Shown here: positions 50,311 to 62,646 of the stretch, one piece after another
Layout: every line of letters begins with the position of its first letter
Position numbering within the stretch: position 1 is the stretch's first letter
Assembly (NCBI GenBank): GCA_013399115.1
Contig: VXAA01003004.1
Coordinates: 379,542-443,541 of the forward strand
Source of the DNA: Anseranas semipalmata
Lineage: Eukaryota > Chordata > Aves > Anseriformes > Anseranatidae
DNA length: 64,000 nt
Direction of reading: 5' to 3'
Made by a program: the position numbers and the translations under genes
Notes under the pieces: model-generated
The model's input: only the letters and a program-made list of their open reading frames with translations
Told to the model about the DNA's origin: nothing
Database searches by the model: none

Positions 50311-50338
50311 TCTCCCTCTCTCTCTCTTTTTTTTTTTT
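50311..50338. repeat. CT microsatellite followed by a T run
   Basis: CTCCCTCTCTCTCTC runs into a T tract of about 14, giving 28 consecutive pyrimidines. A preceding GGAGAGGGGGG can pair with CCCTCTC, so a small hairpin is possible. Confidence 0.75.
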
Positions 50339-52670
50339 AATACAAAGAAGCCCAATCCTCTTGCAGACTTTTGCTTGAATTACATGCTATTTCTCCTTTA
50401 GCATGTGTTTCATTTCTCTTCACTGATGGGCCATGTAAAGCAGCAAATCTGCATGGGGTTAAAGCCTCCGTACGCTAAAAAAAGCAGAGGCTGGCAAAGA
50501 GGAGTGGGAGAAAGTAGATCAAGAGAGAGTGCTTTGTTCCAGTTGAAGGGCTGGAAGTATGAGGGAGCGACTCACGCTGTTATTGGAGGCTGAAAGAATT
50601 TTGTTAACGGGATGGGATATGATTTTGTTTCAGTTTAAAATTTAATCTCTCTGTCAACCAACCCAATAATGCAGGGAAGACCCTTTCCACAAATATTCTC
50701 ATGCACAGGCACTTCATCTGCTGCCATATGCACTATTTCAGATGGGTGTGATAGCAAATCTGTATTGCAAAATTAAAACTTTCTTGAAATATTGAGGATA
50801 TGCAACACTAGCAAATCACTAAAATCTCAGTGCTCCTTACTGTGAACATCATTCACAGCCAATCGCTTATGCCTTTTGCCAGTAGATATATCAAACTTTG
50901 TTGGTTGAAATATTAATCAAATTCCCTCCTCCTCTCCGGAATATAGCAGCTCTGAAACTACACTGGAGCATGAGAGTTATTTCTTGCTTCTCTTATGCTT
51001 GCAGCCTACATTGTAAATCTCCAGTCCAATTTAATACAGCATGACATTTTCTTTCTTTGTAGGGACACACTAGGAAGGCTGGGGGAGAAGGGGAGAGAGG
51101 CTTTTGCTTTCTAGGAAAGGCAGAAAGGTAATTTAGGTACTCTCAAGAGTAACAAGAGCTTTAATGGAAGGAAACTCCCCTGCAGGAGCTGATGTTGCCC
51201 AGGCTGGCCTAGAGGTCTGCGTGTGCATGCGTGGGTGACCGGTGCTCCTACACTGGTGCTGCCAGAGCCGTGGGCACTGCGAGAGCCTCCAGGGGAGGCT
51301 GCAGAGGGAGGCAGAGCTGAGGCCACCAGCACAGCCCCTTGGGCACGGGGCCGCTGGACCCCAGCGCCAGCAGCGCAAGGAGGGGATGTGGCTGCTGCGA
51401 GGGCTGCAGCAGAGGGAATCAGCAGAAATAACAGGGCTAGCGCTCGGCTCCCTAAGCGAAGAAGAAACTTGACACAGAGGAGGATGAGGGATATGGTATC
51501 TGTAATATGAAAGTTACCAGAACTTTCTCAAGAGTCATGTTTTTATTTACTTGTTCATTACTGGGGACGGGGAGCAGTTCAGGCTTGGCAGAGTGGAAGA
51601 CTTGTCATCTTCTCATTTTCATATACTTCAGTACTTTGTAATCTTGGCAAAAGCAAGGTGCTGAAGGGGGTCTGTTCTTGAGTTTCCAATTCTTGTATTT
51701 CCAATGTTGATTAAACAAGAAAATCTCATACAAGCCTCTTCTTGTTAGATTCTTCAGTCCTATTTCAAGATCAAATAGGCTTTAAAACAGGTCTGGATAA
51801 GCTCACAAGCTTAATCTGCTTGAAAGGTAAGGATTGGGCAACTTGCTCGACTTGACAATAGATCATTCTGTGTATCGCAGGTAGCACTCCTGTCCTCTGG
51901 AGAGAGCTCACAGTCATGTTTGGAGACTGCCTGGGACATAAATGTTCTGCAGTTGCTGTACGATTTGCACAGCACGGTTGTACCTGAAGGCAGTTGTTTA
52001 ATGGAAACATTCAGTTTGCGTTTTCTGCCACTAATACTTTAGTGGTATCAACATTATTGAGGCTAATTAGAATTCAGCAAGAACTGATTGTTCATTAGAG
52101 AGAGGAAAAAATGTTCCATGGAGCCCTGGGTTTGGTAGAACTATTTCACATAATTAAGCAATTCCACATCTTGGCATTTTATCCCTCTTGTTATCGTTGC
52201 ACTTTGTTAATACGTTTTTAATTGCAAATTATCTCTATGACACAAATTACACTGTGTTTACTGATCAGCAAAAATGCCATGATAACCAGTTTGGATGCCA
52301 AGTCCTTCGAAAATACTAGCTGCCAAGTTCTCTCTGTTACACAGTTTGGCATTAAAATATCTTCAGGTTACTTAAAATATATTGATTTCCAGTTTAAAGT
52401 GTTATGGACTGCACAGATTCTTGTCTAAGGCTCGGGGAGTAGGGAAACAATAGCTTTCATAACCAAAAGAAGTTTAGTTGCATGTTGCAAGTTTGTCCGT
52501 GTTTCTCCGATATTCTCATTTATATTCTGCGTTGTCTCCATGTATGATGTACATACCTCAAACTCATTAAAAGTGTCTATTAACACAATTATTTAAGATA
52601 GTTACTTATAATTACCTGTGTAGAATTTGTGACAGGTGCTTGACAACAAAAATTTATGCTGATTCATATT
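50339..52670. other. Unique DNA with one GC pocket
   Basis: No supported gene. A GC pocket at about 51180-51450 gives overlapping ORFs on both strands. The remainder is ordinary to AT-rich unique sequence. Confidence 0.5.
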
Positions 52671-52687
52671 GTTTGTTTGTTTGTTTT
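52671..52687. repeat. (TTTG)4 microsatellite
   Basis: Four perfect copies of TTTG ending in a TTTT/AAA step. Short simple repeat. Confidence 0.75.
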
Positions 52688-52703
52688 AAAATGAAGTGTC
52701 CAG

Positions 52704-52903
52704 GCTGACTAAATTTCAGATAAATGGCTGTTTTCTCTTTAAAAACAAAGGATTCAAAAAGCTTAATAGAGAAAGCTCCTTCCTTGCTCTTAAAATCTTT
52801 ACTTATCACCCTCAAGTCCACATGGACTCTCCTGAATTCAGTTTTGTAACTGATTTATTCCATAATATAGGAAGGAAATATGTAAATATCTATTCATGTT
52901 CAG
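52704..52903 (+). CDS. Candidate internal exon D, unknown protein
   Basis: A 200-base stretch, open for 66 codons. It follows GTGTCCAG and ends at GTTCAG then GTGTGT. It would enter in phase 2 and leave in phase 1. The peptide is mixed and non-repetitive, with segments such as LTKFQINGCFLFKNKGFKK and IFTYHPQVHMDSPEF. No family recognised. The pyrimidine tract is poor: the nearest T-rich sequence is a (TTTG)n repeat some 15 bases upstream of the AG. Its exit phase does not allow joining to candidate C, so either this one or C is wrong, or they belong to different transcripts. Confidence 0.18.
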
Positions 52904-53037
52904 GTGTGTAGTTTCTGTTGAAATGACTAGAAGTATTTGGGACTTAAGTTAGCAAATATTTTGCTTGGGAAAATAGGATAAAATTTTCAGAAAGCCTCAG
53001 TATGACTTGTATTTCGTTTAGAGAGGATTTTAGCTTT

Positions 53038-53060
53038 TGGGTTTGGTTTGGTTTGGTTTT
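53038..53060. repeat. (GGTTT)n microsatellite
   Basis: Four copies of GGTTT, the last extended by T. Simple repeat. Confidence 0.75.
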
Positions 53061-56000
53061 TACATATGCAGAAAAGCTATTTTAAAATGTTTCACTTCAA
53101 GACTTTATAAGGATTTAGATATCAAACAGCAACTGAAATGAAAAAAAATATTTAAGGTTTCAGGTCAAACAAAATATTAAATTCTAATTTAACTTTTAAC
53201 AATAAGGTCCATTACACAGTGGTAGTCAGCATTCAGTAAACAGTAAAGCATAGTTGTCCTTTTGTCAAGCTGTCAAGGAGGAATCGTGTGCTGTGTCCCT
53301 GTTTCCTGACCCCTGAAATAAATACAACACAGTTCTGAAACATCGTGGGGTTTTAATTGAGCTTAGCTTGTTAATGATTAGCATCAGACAGTGGCACTTG
53401 TCCAGACCCACTTGCATGAAGATGAGTTTGGGGTTTCTTTGATCCACGAGACTGGCGACAATGCAGTCAGTAAGACCTGAAGTTTTGTCCTGACCTGTTG
53501 ACTTTTTTGTGAGATCTCGAGCAAACATTTATCCCTCATGGGTAAGTGACTGCATCTGTAAGACATTTAAACACTCTTCATTAAAGCGCCTAAAGACCAG
53601 CTGACATGCAGTGCTCCTTGGGGCGCATCTTGCTCTGCTGCCCGCAGCCACTGTGCATGGCCCTTGGTCAGATGAGGCACACTCCAATTTTCATAGCTTA
53701 CCTTTAAACGACTTAAAAGTAAATGAAGTCACTCTAATTTTAGTTAAATATAATGTGTCCATTTCTTTGTCAGATTATAAAGATGCGTGCCTTGTGCATG
53801 CTTTGTAACGTGGAACGTGTACTCTAAGTGCACTCTTAACCACTGCAGGGTAAATTACAATCCCCTGAAATCATCTCCAATTAACCTAATCTTTCAAAAT
53901 GCACTTCTGGGTCTCCTTCCTTTATCTGAAGTAGCTTTTACAGAAAATAATCTCTTAGTTCAGGTAAACAGAGATACCAGATAGACAAAACACTGCTGGA
54001 TTTTGCCACTTCTTTTCCATAACTTACATTCTGCTTGGTGGCTTCAGGGCTTGTTTGCTTCACTCTCTCTGATCAGAAGGGACACAAGATTTCCCACAGC
54101 CAGATTTTGCTTATTTCCCTTCCTCAGCCCTCCCCAGGGACAAGGACATCTTTTTATCCCTCCGAAGGACAAACCTGTACCGGAGCAACCTCTGCTGCTC
54201 ACTCTCTTTCATATTAGCTAAACAAAAGTGAGCTTTGTGTGAAAGGTATGGATGCTATTGGCACTCAATATTGTTTCAACTGTAACTCAGTTTCATTAAA
54301 AGAATTGATTAAAACATTTAGCCCTGTTAAATTACCCCTCTACCAAACTCATGCATGCACTGGGTTGTTTGCTTTGTAGAGCATACAGCTACGGAGACCA
54401 ATTTCCTACTGCTTTTTTTCCAACAATTCAGAAGCTTTTTTATACTACCACTCTGCTTCAGAGGAAACTGCTGTTTTCATTTGGTCTTAGTCACGTGCTT
54501 CTCTGCATTTTTCCAGTTCACAGCTGCTAAATTATATGTACTGGAAAGAAATGTTAGAGCTACCCCAGTGGAAGACTAAGGTCCGGTCACTTGCGCATTA
54601 ACAGTGCATGTGCCAGAGGCACCGGGAAGGCTGCACTGAGCTGCTGCTGAGGTTAAAGTATGCTTTGGTCTCAGTAACCACACACCAGGGAAAGCCTCTA
54701 CAAGGCTCCGCTGTCTTCATATCACACTTAACTGCCTTTGGGTCACCACAGGAATGGGTTTCCCCAGTCAAGGCTGAAAACATCCCTTTAGGAAACACAA
54801 TTTGCAAAAGCCATCTGCATGTAAACTTTACCCAGTTTGTTACAGGATGGTATTAAAAATATTGAATACCAAGGGCAAGAAAACAAATACAGATACAGTC
54901 TCCTCTCATTTCAAAATAACTAATGTCTATCAATCCTCATTCTGGAATTATTCCCAGTGGGTTAATTCTTTTAAAATCCAAGGCTTTGGAATACCACTTG
55001 CAGCATGTGAGAAGAACTGCAGAGAAGGCAAAGACAAGCAGCTCCACGTTTAATATTCCTAGAAGGTCAAATAACTAAAAGTGACAAATACAGTGTTTGA
55101 GTTCCCTTTTAACTGGATGTAATTAATTAGATCAGAAGTGAAAACAGTTGCTTAAGTACTAGATGTTAAAAGAGGAAACACACCCTGCAAGTCATTATCA
55201 TATGCCCAGAATAAATTTCTGTAGCAGTGTCAATCTAATAGTTGTCAACAGTGTAACTAAAGCATTAGTCACTGACTGCTCAGCAAATTGTGCATTTGGA
55301 ACAGGAAAGGCAACCATCCATAATTTATCCTAAAGGACATCCTTTATTTTCTCCACTATGTGGAAAGTTAAAGGAAAGCCAAGTGAATGAAATAGTGAAA
55401 AACCTTTACAGAACCAATGCTAAGAAATGTGACTGTTTGTATAAATAATATTTTATGCAAAATTCAGCCTGTAGACCTCCTAATCTTGTAACAAAAATTA
55501 ACTCAAAATCTAAAGAAAAAAATCTGTATGTTTTCTTGAGACAGCATTATGCACCTAGAATACAAGTAATGCACTCACTGCAAACGTATCTTCTTGCGCT
55601 GCTAACTCAAATAAAGAAGTGGTATAACAGAAAGAAACTTCTCCAAGGCACATCTCTTAAATAAAGAAGTGGCAAGCATGCCTTTCTCAGAATAAATGGA
55701 AACATCTGTTTTGTGTGTATTAGTAAAGATAGCAATTATTGTTGTCATAATGCTTGTTGTAGTTTATACACAATTTTCTTAGTTGCCCTTGCAAGGCAGC
55801 ATGCAAACAGAGTAGATATTTTAACATAAACCTTGGAATCATAGTTTCTAGGAATAAAATTCTTGAAACAGTTTTTGTAGCTAGTCAGTAATCGAAGAAG
55901 TTTTCTGTTATAGAAGCAAGGAAAATGTAACATTAGATCTTTGCAGTCATCTACATAGAGCAAGTGATGGTGTCACCAGATTCAGCAGAGCTGCTTCCTC

Positions 56001-56319
56001 AGATTCACTGAGGGCTAAAACTGTGTCTCCTGGTGAGATGAAAATGTCACAAGTTGCCAATAATAAGTTCATTTCTTTTTCAGTTAAGGGGAAAATTTGT
56101 AGACTAACTGAAAATTATGTATTTTCTCTGTAGCTAATGATTCACCAAACGTGGAAGTATCTGAGTGTTTCACTATGATGCTGTTCAAAGCAAATTTTTT
56201 TCTGTCTGTTCAGACATAAAGATGTAGATGCTGATTGTTTCTTCAAGGAATATTCTGGACTGAAGTATTGAGTGAGTGAGTACAATTTCTGTGAGCCTTC
56301 CAGTGCTGGGGCTTTTGAT
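53061..56319. other. AT-rich unique non-coding DNA
   Basis: No gene supported. Many ORFs of 60-90 codons on both strands occur, with no splice structure. The minus-strand frame at 55745-55963 begins with a YVDD string, but the residues after it do not resemble any reverse transcriptase. No repeat families recognised. Confidence 0.5.
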
Positions 56320-56345
56320 TTTTATTTTATTTTATTTTATTTTTT
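56320..56345. repeat. (TTTTA)n microsatellite
   Basis: About four perfect copies of TTTTA with T-rich edges. Confidence 0.8.
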
Positions 56346-56949
56346 GACTCTATAAAATTTATATTGCCCATTACTACCACAAATGGAGCAGCAGAAATAG
56401 AAGTTTCTGTATATAAATCAATTTTGTTAGAATGCAAAAACTTGCTACATGCAGATATGGTAAGAGCTAAACTTCAACTGGAAGTTAATAGCAATGACAC
56501 ATGGAAAACATTTATTAATTGATATTTAATTATGCAATAATATTTATTTAAAATTCTGCACATGGATTTTAACCATAAACTGAAGCTTTAAATAACTGTG
56601 TTCTAAAGGGAAGTGGAAAAGAGCAGCAGCAGAAAGATTCAAAAATTGATACTGTGCAGAAGTAAATCACTTCACCTAAAACTGTGTCTTAAATAAAATA
56701 TTTTCAGTTATTTTTCATACAATACCGCCTTATTTCCATCCCAGAATTGTAGTCATTCTGGTAATGGAAGCTGCTGCTATCAGCCCATAAGAACTGTGGA
56801 GAACTGCACTCTCATTGCTGTTCTTTATAAGACAGCAAATGATTTGGGAAAAGCAGCACAAGTTTTATTCAAAAGCTTGTGCACGCCCAGCTCACTGGGC
56901 TGACTCCGCATTCTTCCTGCCGTACAGCAGACGAGGAGGTACTGAGCTT
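56346..56949. other. AT-rich unique DNA
   Basis: No gene, repeat or motif cluster supported in this stretch. Confidence 0.5.
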
Positions 56950-57059
56950 ATTAAAACCACATCAGGCAACGCCGGAATTCAAAGCCTTCCTTCCAGTTGG
57001 AAAGCTCAGTTGTAAACCAAAGCCAGGCTGGACGTGAAAACAACCCCCCAGAACTGAAG

Positions 57060-57360
57060 ATCCCTAAAGGTCCTGCCTGCTCCGTTCGAGTCTGCCATTC
57101 GCTGCAAGCATCCGCCGCGTCCGGGTTTCTCAGGGGTACGCCAGGCCAGCTGTGCGCCTCTCGTGCTGCCACAGAAAGGGACGCAGCGGCCAGGGGAAGG
57201 TCCTCTGCCCGCGGGGGCCAGCCCTGGCTCCGTCTGGACGCGGCCAGGGAGGCTGCAGTGGCTGTGGAGGTGGGCGCCCGGGGTGGGGGCTGCTGGCGGC
57301 CGGGAGCGGGGACACCGTGCGGTCCAGCCCTGCCGAGCCCCCCACGGGGACGGTAGCTCT
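57060..57360. promoter_or_regulatory. GC- and CpG-rich pocket with long spurious ORFs
   Basis: A sharply bounded GC-rich stretch with many CpG, densest from about 57150 to 57350, inside AT-rich DNA. It carries the longest open frame of the window, 193 codons on the minus strand (56951-57532), while plus-strand frames of 119, 96 and 75 codons are open over the same bases. Simultaneous opening in four frames indicates composition, not coding. It could be a small CpG island or a stretch shaped by GC-biased gene conversion. Confidence 0.45.
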
Positions 57361-58961
57361 TCTCAGCCTTGGACACGCATTGAGATGTAAAGCCATCGCC
57401 CGCAGCAGTCAGCATGGGGATTTCTTGCTGACCGTGAGCTAAAAATAAGACCTGCGAAGTCTGTGTTTTTTCTTTTCTTCTACTCTTTTTTTGTTCCATG
57501 CAGATGTCATTTACAGCAAATGACTGTGCCATTTTTTCTGGACCAGCAGCTACACAAATAACTTGATGTAAAATTGTTATTTCTTAATGTATAAACATTG
57601 AAACATAAATATAACCTTTTCACAAGAATCAAATAAGCTGTGGGTCCTCGAACAGGGAGCTCCAAAGTCCTGGAATAAAAAATGCATTCAGCAAGATCTG
57701 ATTCCATGGATAACTCATGCTTGTTAGATTTTCTCCAAACATAAGGTTTCCGAGCTCATTTCACTCAGTATTTTAAAGGTGTTAAACAATTTTGGAACTG
57801 TGTGGAAAGACCTGAGGTTCGTTCTCCCAAATTCCTTCCTTCTTTGTTGTTAGGAGGAGCTGCCTCAGCTCCCCTGGCGAGCACACCGAGCGTGCCACAG
57901 CCTCGTCCTGTGTCAGTGCATGGCCATCAGCAGAGCCTGGACCAAAATGCTCATTATGGGCAGACCCCAAATGTCCTTGCACTGGGGCATGGGCCAGCCC
58001 AGTGCATGCCCTCCTAAGGGACAGCCTGGGACACTAGGGAGAATTAAGACTGCAATAGGGTTCGCCCCAAAATTTGTTGTCATCATATCCAAAATATCCG
58101 CAGGGTCCCAGGAACATGTGCTGGCGTTTGCTGGCAGCAGCAAGCAGCTCAGCACCCACACCCCACCTGCCAGCTCTGCTCCTCTACAGGCATTTTTATC
58201 TGTTTATGTGGTAGGGCAATGCTTTTTCTATGCATTGAACTGGGCCAGTGCACTGAGGTTATGCTTGGAGCTGTCTGTTTTCTTTACTGCCACAATTTAA
58301 GGTAAAGTGCTGACATATTCATGAGGATGCTGTAATTATTTTCTCCTTAATGTACCTGTTTTTTTCAGAGGGTATACATCAGGAGCTGTTTAACAGATGG
58401 TGGGAGCACACCAACTAAGCCAAGGTTTAGCATGTTATGCTGAACTCTTAGTAAGTCCCAGGTGAGTGAATCTTTTTTTTTTTTTTTCCTGATGCTCTTA
58501 TGAAATTGTGGGGCTATGGCGTCAAAGGAAAGTTTAGGATTTAGAAAGTCCTCCATGCAAGGTTCAGTGAAAATGAAGTGCAGATGTAACTAGTGCTAAC
58601 TACAGCACTGATGCTCTGTGATTTTGGCAATCTCTGCAGCAGAAGTGCTGGAGGAAGTTACAGATTTAGGCTAGATCTGAATCAATTTTCATGTACAGTT
58701 CTAGACCCAGAAGATGATTTTTGCTTCCTCTGGCTGTGGATGCTCATTATCCCACTGCGATACTGGGGTGAGGGGTGCATGAGGCAGCATGATAGATGGG
58801 ATGATTTTGCATGGTGTAAATGAGGAAGCTGCACTACATGGTTCTGTATGTAGCATTATATTAGATCGTTTTTCTTCCTTCTGCAAAACTGATTATATGC
58901 CCATTTATCACCTCCTACATTCACACTACACTCATTCCATTTGCCTTTTCTTTTTCTTCAG
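57361..58961. other. Unique non-coding DNA
   Basis: No supported gene. A T run of about 17 lies near 58472. Block 57860-58200 is moderately GC-rich with overlapping ORFs. Short blocks near 58610 recall MIR but are too weak to annotate. Confidence 0.5.
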
Positions 58962-59101
58962 ATGTGCATTTTACACCATGAAAAAAGACATCACACTGGA
59001 AAGAATAAATAAATATCTCAGTAAAATCCAAGAGTTTAACTCACATCCTCAAACACATGGGATAGAAGAGAAGGAACACTGTGGTCAAATGCGCAGGTTA
59101 C
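58962..59101 (+). CDS. Candidate internal exon C, unknown protein
   Basis: A 140-base stretch with a long pyrimidine acceptor (CTTTTCTTTTTCTTCAG) and a strong donor (TTAC then GTAAGT). It enters in phase 2 and leaves in phase 1. The peptide is charged and hydrophilic, including TMKKDITLERINKYLSKIQ and HGIEEKEHCGQMRRLR, and looks like part of a helical soluble protein. An ATG in fair start context (CACCATGA at 58978) is in the same frame, so this could also be a first coding exon. No family is recognised. Entry phase matches the exit of candidate B at 35566, 23 kb upstream. A minus-strand open frame with a hydrophobic segment overlaps part of it. Confidence 0.3.
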
Positions 59102-60179
59102 GTAAGTTGACATACATCTAGCTGGAGATGCTGAGTTTTCCTCCTGCCCAAGTAGTTCAGGGATTTCTCTGCAGAAGCCAATGGAGTTCGGTCTATGTAA
59201 AAATGGAAACAGTCTGCCTGAGTTATAAATGGCACTTGCTGCCAGTAGAATAAAAATCATGAGGAACAAAGCTCCTACCATCGGGAGCCAGAAGAAAGGA
59301 GTCTGGGGAGCTCTATCACAAAGCAAGAAATGACCTGTGCAGTATTTATAGGATGACAATCCATCTCTTACCTTTTTCCTAAAATGCCACCAGCTTTACC
59401 CACAGCAAATCCCCCTCTCCCTGTCTCGACACACGTGTTCTCAGCGCCCCAGCCCCCCCATGGGCCAGTGGCTGAGGCACTGCGGCACGGCTGTGCGGGT
59501 CGGTGGGACTGGGAGAGGTGGGCGAGCCCGTGTGCCTTGCTCAAGGCTGTCCGAAGCTACCACTGGGTTTCCGCCAGCGAATACCGGTAATTGTATTACT
59601 CTTGTAATATGAAGTCAGCACAGACTTCCCATTGCTAAATTTAAGATCCTTCTCTTTTATACACGTTCCATAGAGAAATAATATTTTGGGCTCGTGCTTG
59701 ATGGTGTTTATTCATAGGCAGAACACTAGGGAGATTTCTAACAACACTGTCTCTTTCCAATTAGCTGCAGACCTGCAAGGCATCTAAGAAATGCTTTTAT
59801 GCTTCGTATAGAGTGTTTGATGGAAGTACTTAATTTAAAATTTTAAGGGTATTACATGTGGCAGGTTATAAATCTGAAAAAGAGGAAAGAATGAATTGAG
59901 AAACCACACTTGATGTTTGTTTTCAAAAGTGCTGACTTTAGCAGCTAGTGTGAAGATGTTTCTCATTCAGGCTTAAGAAGGCACTTGTGTAAGAAGCACC
60001 ATGCTGTTGCATTGGAGCAGGATTTCTTTGGGGGAAGAAAAAAAAAAAAGCTGTATTTCCAAGAATCTGTGAGGGTAACCTGTTCTAAACAATCTGCAAC
60101 AGGGAAAGCTATTTGAGCAAAACTGGGGCTGTATTTGGAGGGAATCATGCAGCTGGAGCCAGCCCCAGCAATCATGGGG
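59102..60179. other. Unique non-coding DNA
   Basis: No supported gene. The minus strand at 59036-59359 has an open frame with about 20 consecutive hydrophobic residues (FFWLPMVGALFLMIFILLAA), discussed under findings. An A run lies near 60040. Confidence 0.5.
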
Positions 60180-60330
60180 TGCAGCTGGGAGCGAGGGGCG
60201 GGGGTGGAGGGGGTGGTCCCGGGGCAGGTTCAGGCAGAAGGGCCGGTGGGGAGGTGGTTCTGGGTGCTGTGGTGCTGGGTGAAGGTGGTGGTCCTGCTTT
60301 GTGGAGGCTGGTTCAGTGGCACATGGAGAT
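60180..60330 (+). other. G-rich stretch
   Basis: Strong G over C bias on the plus strand, with repeated GGTGG, GGGG and GTGCTGGG motifs and no regular period. It has some G-quadruplex potential. ORFs here read as Gly and Val by composition. Confidence 0.5.
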
Positions 60331-61218
60331 CTAGTACTGGTGGTAAGTGCTCTCTGGGCAGGAGAACCAAGCCTGCTGCTGCGCGGGAGCCTGCTAGGAG
60401 TGGCTTACAGGGAAATAATCAGCTCCTGGCAGTGTTTAAGTGATGTCCTTATTAAATTTAGAGAAAAGAGAATTGCCTTTCCTGGGATGAGAGGAGACTG
60501 GTGAAATAAGAAATCTTCAAAAGCTGGTGCTGAAGATTTCTTTCAGAAAAGAAATGTATGTAGAAAAAGCATGTTCTGCATCTGAGAGATCCATCTTATC
60601 AAAAAATGCATTTTTTTTTTTAAAGAGAGAGAGATTGTTGCAGTTGTGCTTCAATGATTTCCCCTCACGTGAACAAAGGCAATTAGGAGCTTACAGTCCA
60701 TTCCCTTACATGCAACTTAATTATGAACCAAGATGTTGAGCTAATTAAAGGGTGATTGCAGCTAAATGCCTGATCTGCCTTAGCAATTGAAATGTGTTTT
60801 GCTCCTTCTGTAAGGTGGTAGATTAAAGATTCAGACACCAGGGCTGCAGGCTGAGAAGGGCAGGGTGCTTACACTGCCCGTCTCTTTGCAGGCACACGCG
60901 CCATCAGCCCGTGCCAGTCAGTGCAGCACGAGGAGAGGCACCGCTCCGCACTTCAACCTGGGCTGGCACCACGGGTGAGAAAAGGTTTGCCTAATTGTAG
61001 CCAAGAAATGGGGCTTCCTGTTTTAGATCGCAATAAGCCTCTACAACTCCCAGCCCCATGGTACCCCCTGCAGCCCCCCAGCCTTCACCCCAGGTTAGCT
61101 CCATCATCACCTGCGGTTTGCTTTAAATCCCTCTGAGCTGCTCCTTCGTTTCTGGTCAAGCCCTAATGCAGTGAATGACTCTTTAAACTATCTGTGCATT
61201 TCATGAAAATGCTGAGTT
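60331..61218. other. Unique non-coding DNA
   Basis: No gene or repeat supported. A TTTTTTTTTTT tract with a following GAGAGAGAGA lies near 60610-60635. Confidence 0.5.
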
Positions 61219-61239
61219 TGTTTATTTATTTATTTATTA
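61219..61239. repeat. (TTTA)5 microsatellite
   Basis: Five copies of TTTA in a row. Simple repeat. Confidence 0.8.
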
Positions 61240-62625
61240 CCTTTTCTGTATGTTTGTCAACCAAAGAGTTACAATGGTGGTCAAGTCTATTCTATCACAG
61301 AAGATGGTACTGAAGGTTTGTCAGTTTGTTTATTTTTTTCTCACCTTATTACTGCATCTTTACATTGGAAAGGAATTTTTGAAGGCATTTTTGATACTTT
61401 AGGAGGAGGGGAAGGGAATTTGATGTTTCTGTGGGAGCAGGTATGGAGGAGGCTGAGTAATGCGCTTGAGATAAGCTGTAAGACCTTCACCCCACAGGAT
61501 CTTCCACATAAGTCTTGACTTTATTATTTCCAATAAACAAAGATAATAATGAAAGCAAGATTACAATTATACTAAAAAAAATGCTTGGGAGCATTTGAAA
61601 GGTGAAGGCTTGCAGTTGGTCTGGCATGATGACACCTATTGCGGCTCACGTGGCCGTGCTGGGCTGGCTTCTCTCGCTGCCAGGCTGGACCCACCAGGAA
61701 CGTTCTGGGCAGCAGGCCGTGAATCGCAGTACCGACATCTCGTGCACTGCAAATAGGGCATTGTAGCTTAGTCTAGGAAATGATATTTTGTTATAGTGTT
61801 TCTAAATACAAGTATAAGAGGGTATTACTCTACAAGACAATACCGTGAAGTGATGTCTAAAGTGTGGAACCATTTGGGGAAAAGGTTAGATGAATTCTTC
61901 TAGTCCTGCAGAGATCTTTTCCAAAGATGAAGACCATACTAGATTTTCACTGGTGTAGCTAAATTAATGAAGGGTACGAAAAGGTATGGACCCTGAGAGA
62001 TGTAAGTGAGCCTCTGTTGTAGAAGCAGCTATTAGTAATAGTTTCTCCAGGAGAATTTATTTTATGTTTTAGAAGTGGTTTTACATGCCCGTGTGAGGTA
62101 CAGCTATGAAGTTATATTTGCATCCATGTGGGATGTCTTCTGTTCTTCAAAATGCTGACATTTCCATGGCTCCAAAACGTTCAGTGTAGATGGAAACTCA
62201 GTTTCAAAAGCTGATGTGAATTAATACTGTGATATGACCAAACATTTACCTGCTACAGAAGGCATAATGTTTTACCCAGGCTGCTATGAACGTACTTCAG
62301 AAAGGACACAGATGCAGTTATAGGGCATTAGAATTGAGCAAGAAGTTACTAAGAGAAAATCCAGCTGAGGGAGCCCACAAAGCTGCTTCTGTCTGTCTAG
62401 GATTTAAAAACAAAAAAATAAAAAAAATCAACATTTAATCATTCCCCAGCAGTGAAACTGACATTTTTCACTGATAGCACTGAACTGTGATTCTCACTTC
62501 TTCAGAAAAGAAAAAACATGCCTAGTATGACAGTCTGTCTGCTCTAGTAAAAATATTCGTTGTTCAGAAGATCTAGTTAATACAGAGCTGTTAATTGTCT
62601 GACCATTAAATTACTTGGCTTCTAC
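61240..62625. other. Unique non-coding DNA
   Basis: No supported gene, repeat family or motif cluster. Short GC pocket at 61640-61750. Confidence 0.5.
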
Positions 62626-62646
62626 TTAGTCCCCACTGGGGACTAA
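62626..62646. repeat. Perfect 10-bp palindrome with 1-bp centre
   Basis: TTAGTCCCCA, a central C, then TGGGGACTAA. Both arms are exact. The TCCC...GGGA arrangement resembles a widely spaced dyad for a dimeric transcription factor, but the spacing does not fit the EBF consensus (TCCCNNGGGA). Confidence 0.8.

Noticed and set aside
55745..55963. YVDD motif suggesting a reverse transcriptase
   Set aside because: Only the four residues match. The sequence after them does not resemble any retroviral or LINE reverse transcriptase, and no other conserved block is nearby.
56951..57532. Longest open frame, 193 codons on the minus strand
   Set aside because: It covers a GC-rich pocket where three plus-strand frames are open too. 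The peptide is Ala/Pro/Arg/Ser-rich and matches no family, and no splice context fits.
58600..58660. MIR-like block (CTCTGTGATTTTGGCAATCTCTG)
   Set aside because: Only one short block agrees with the consensus. Weaker than the relic at 14170.
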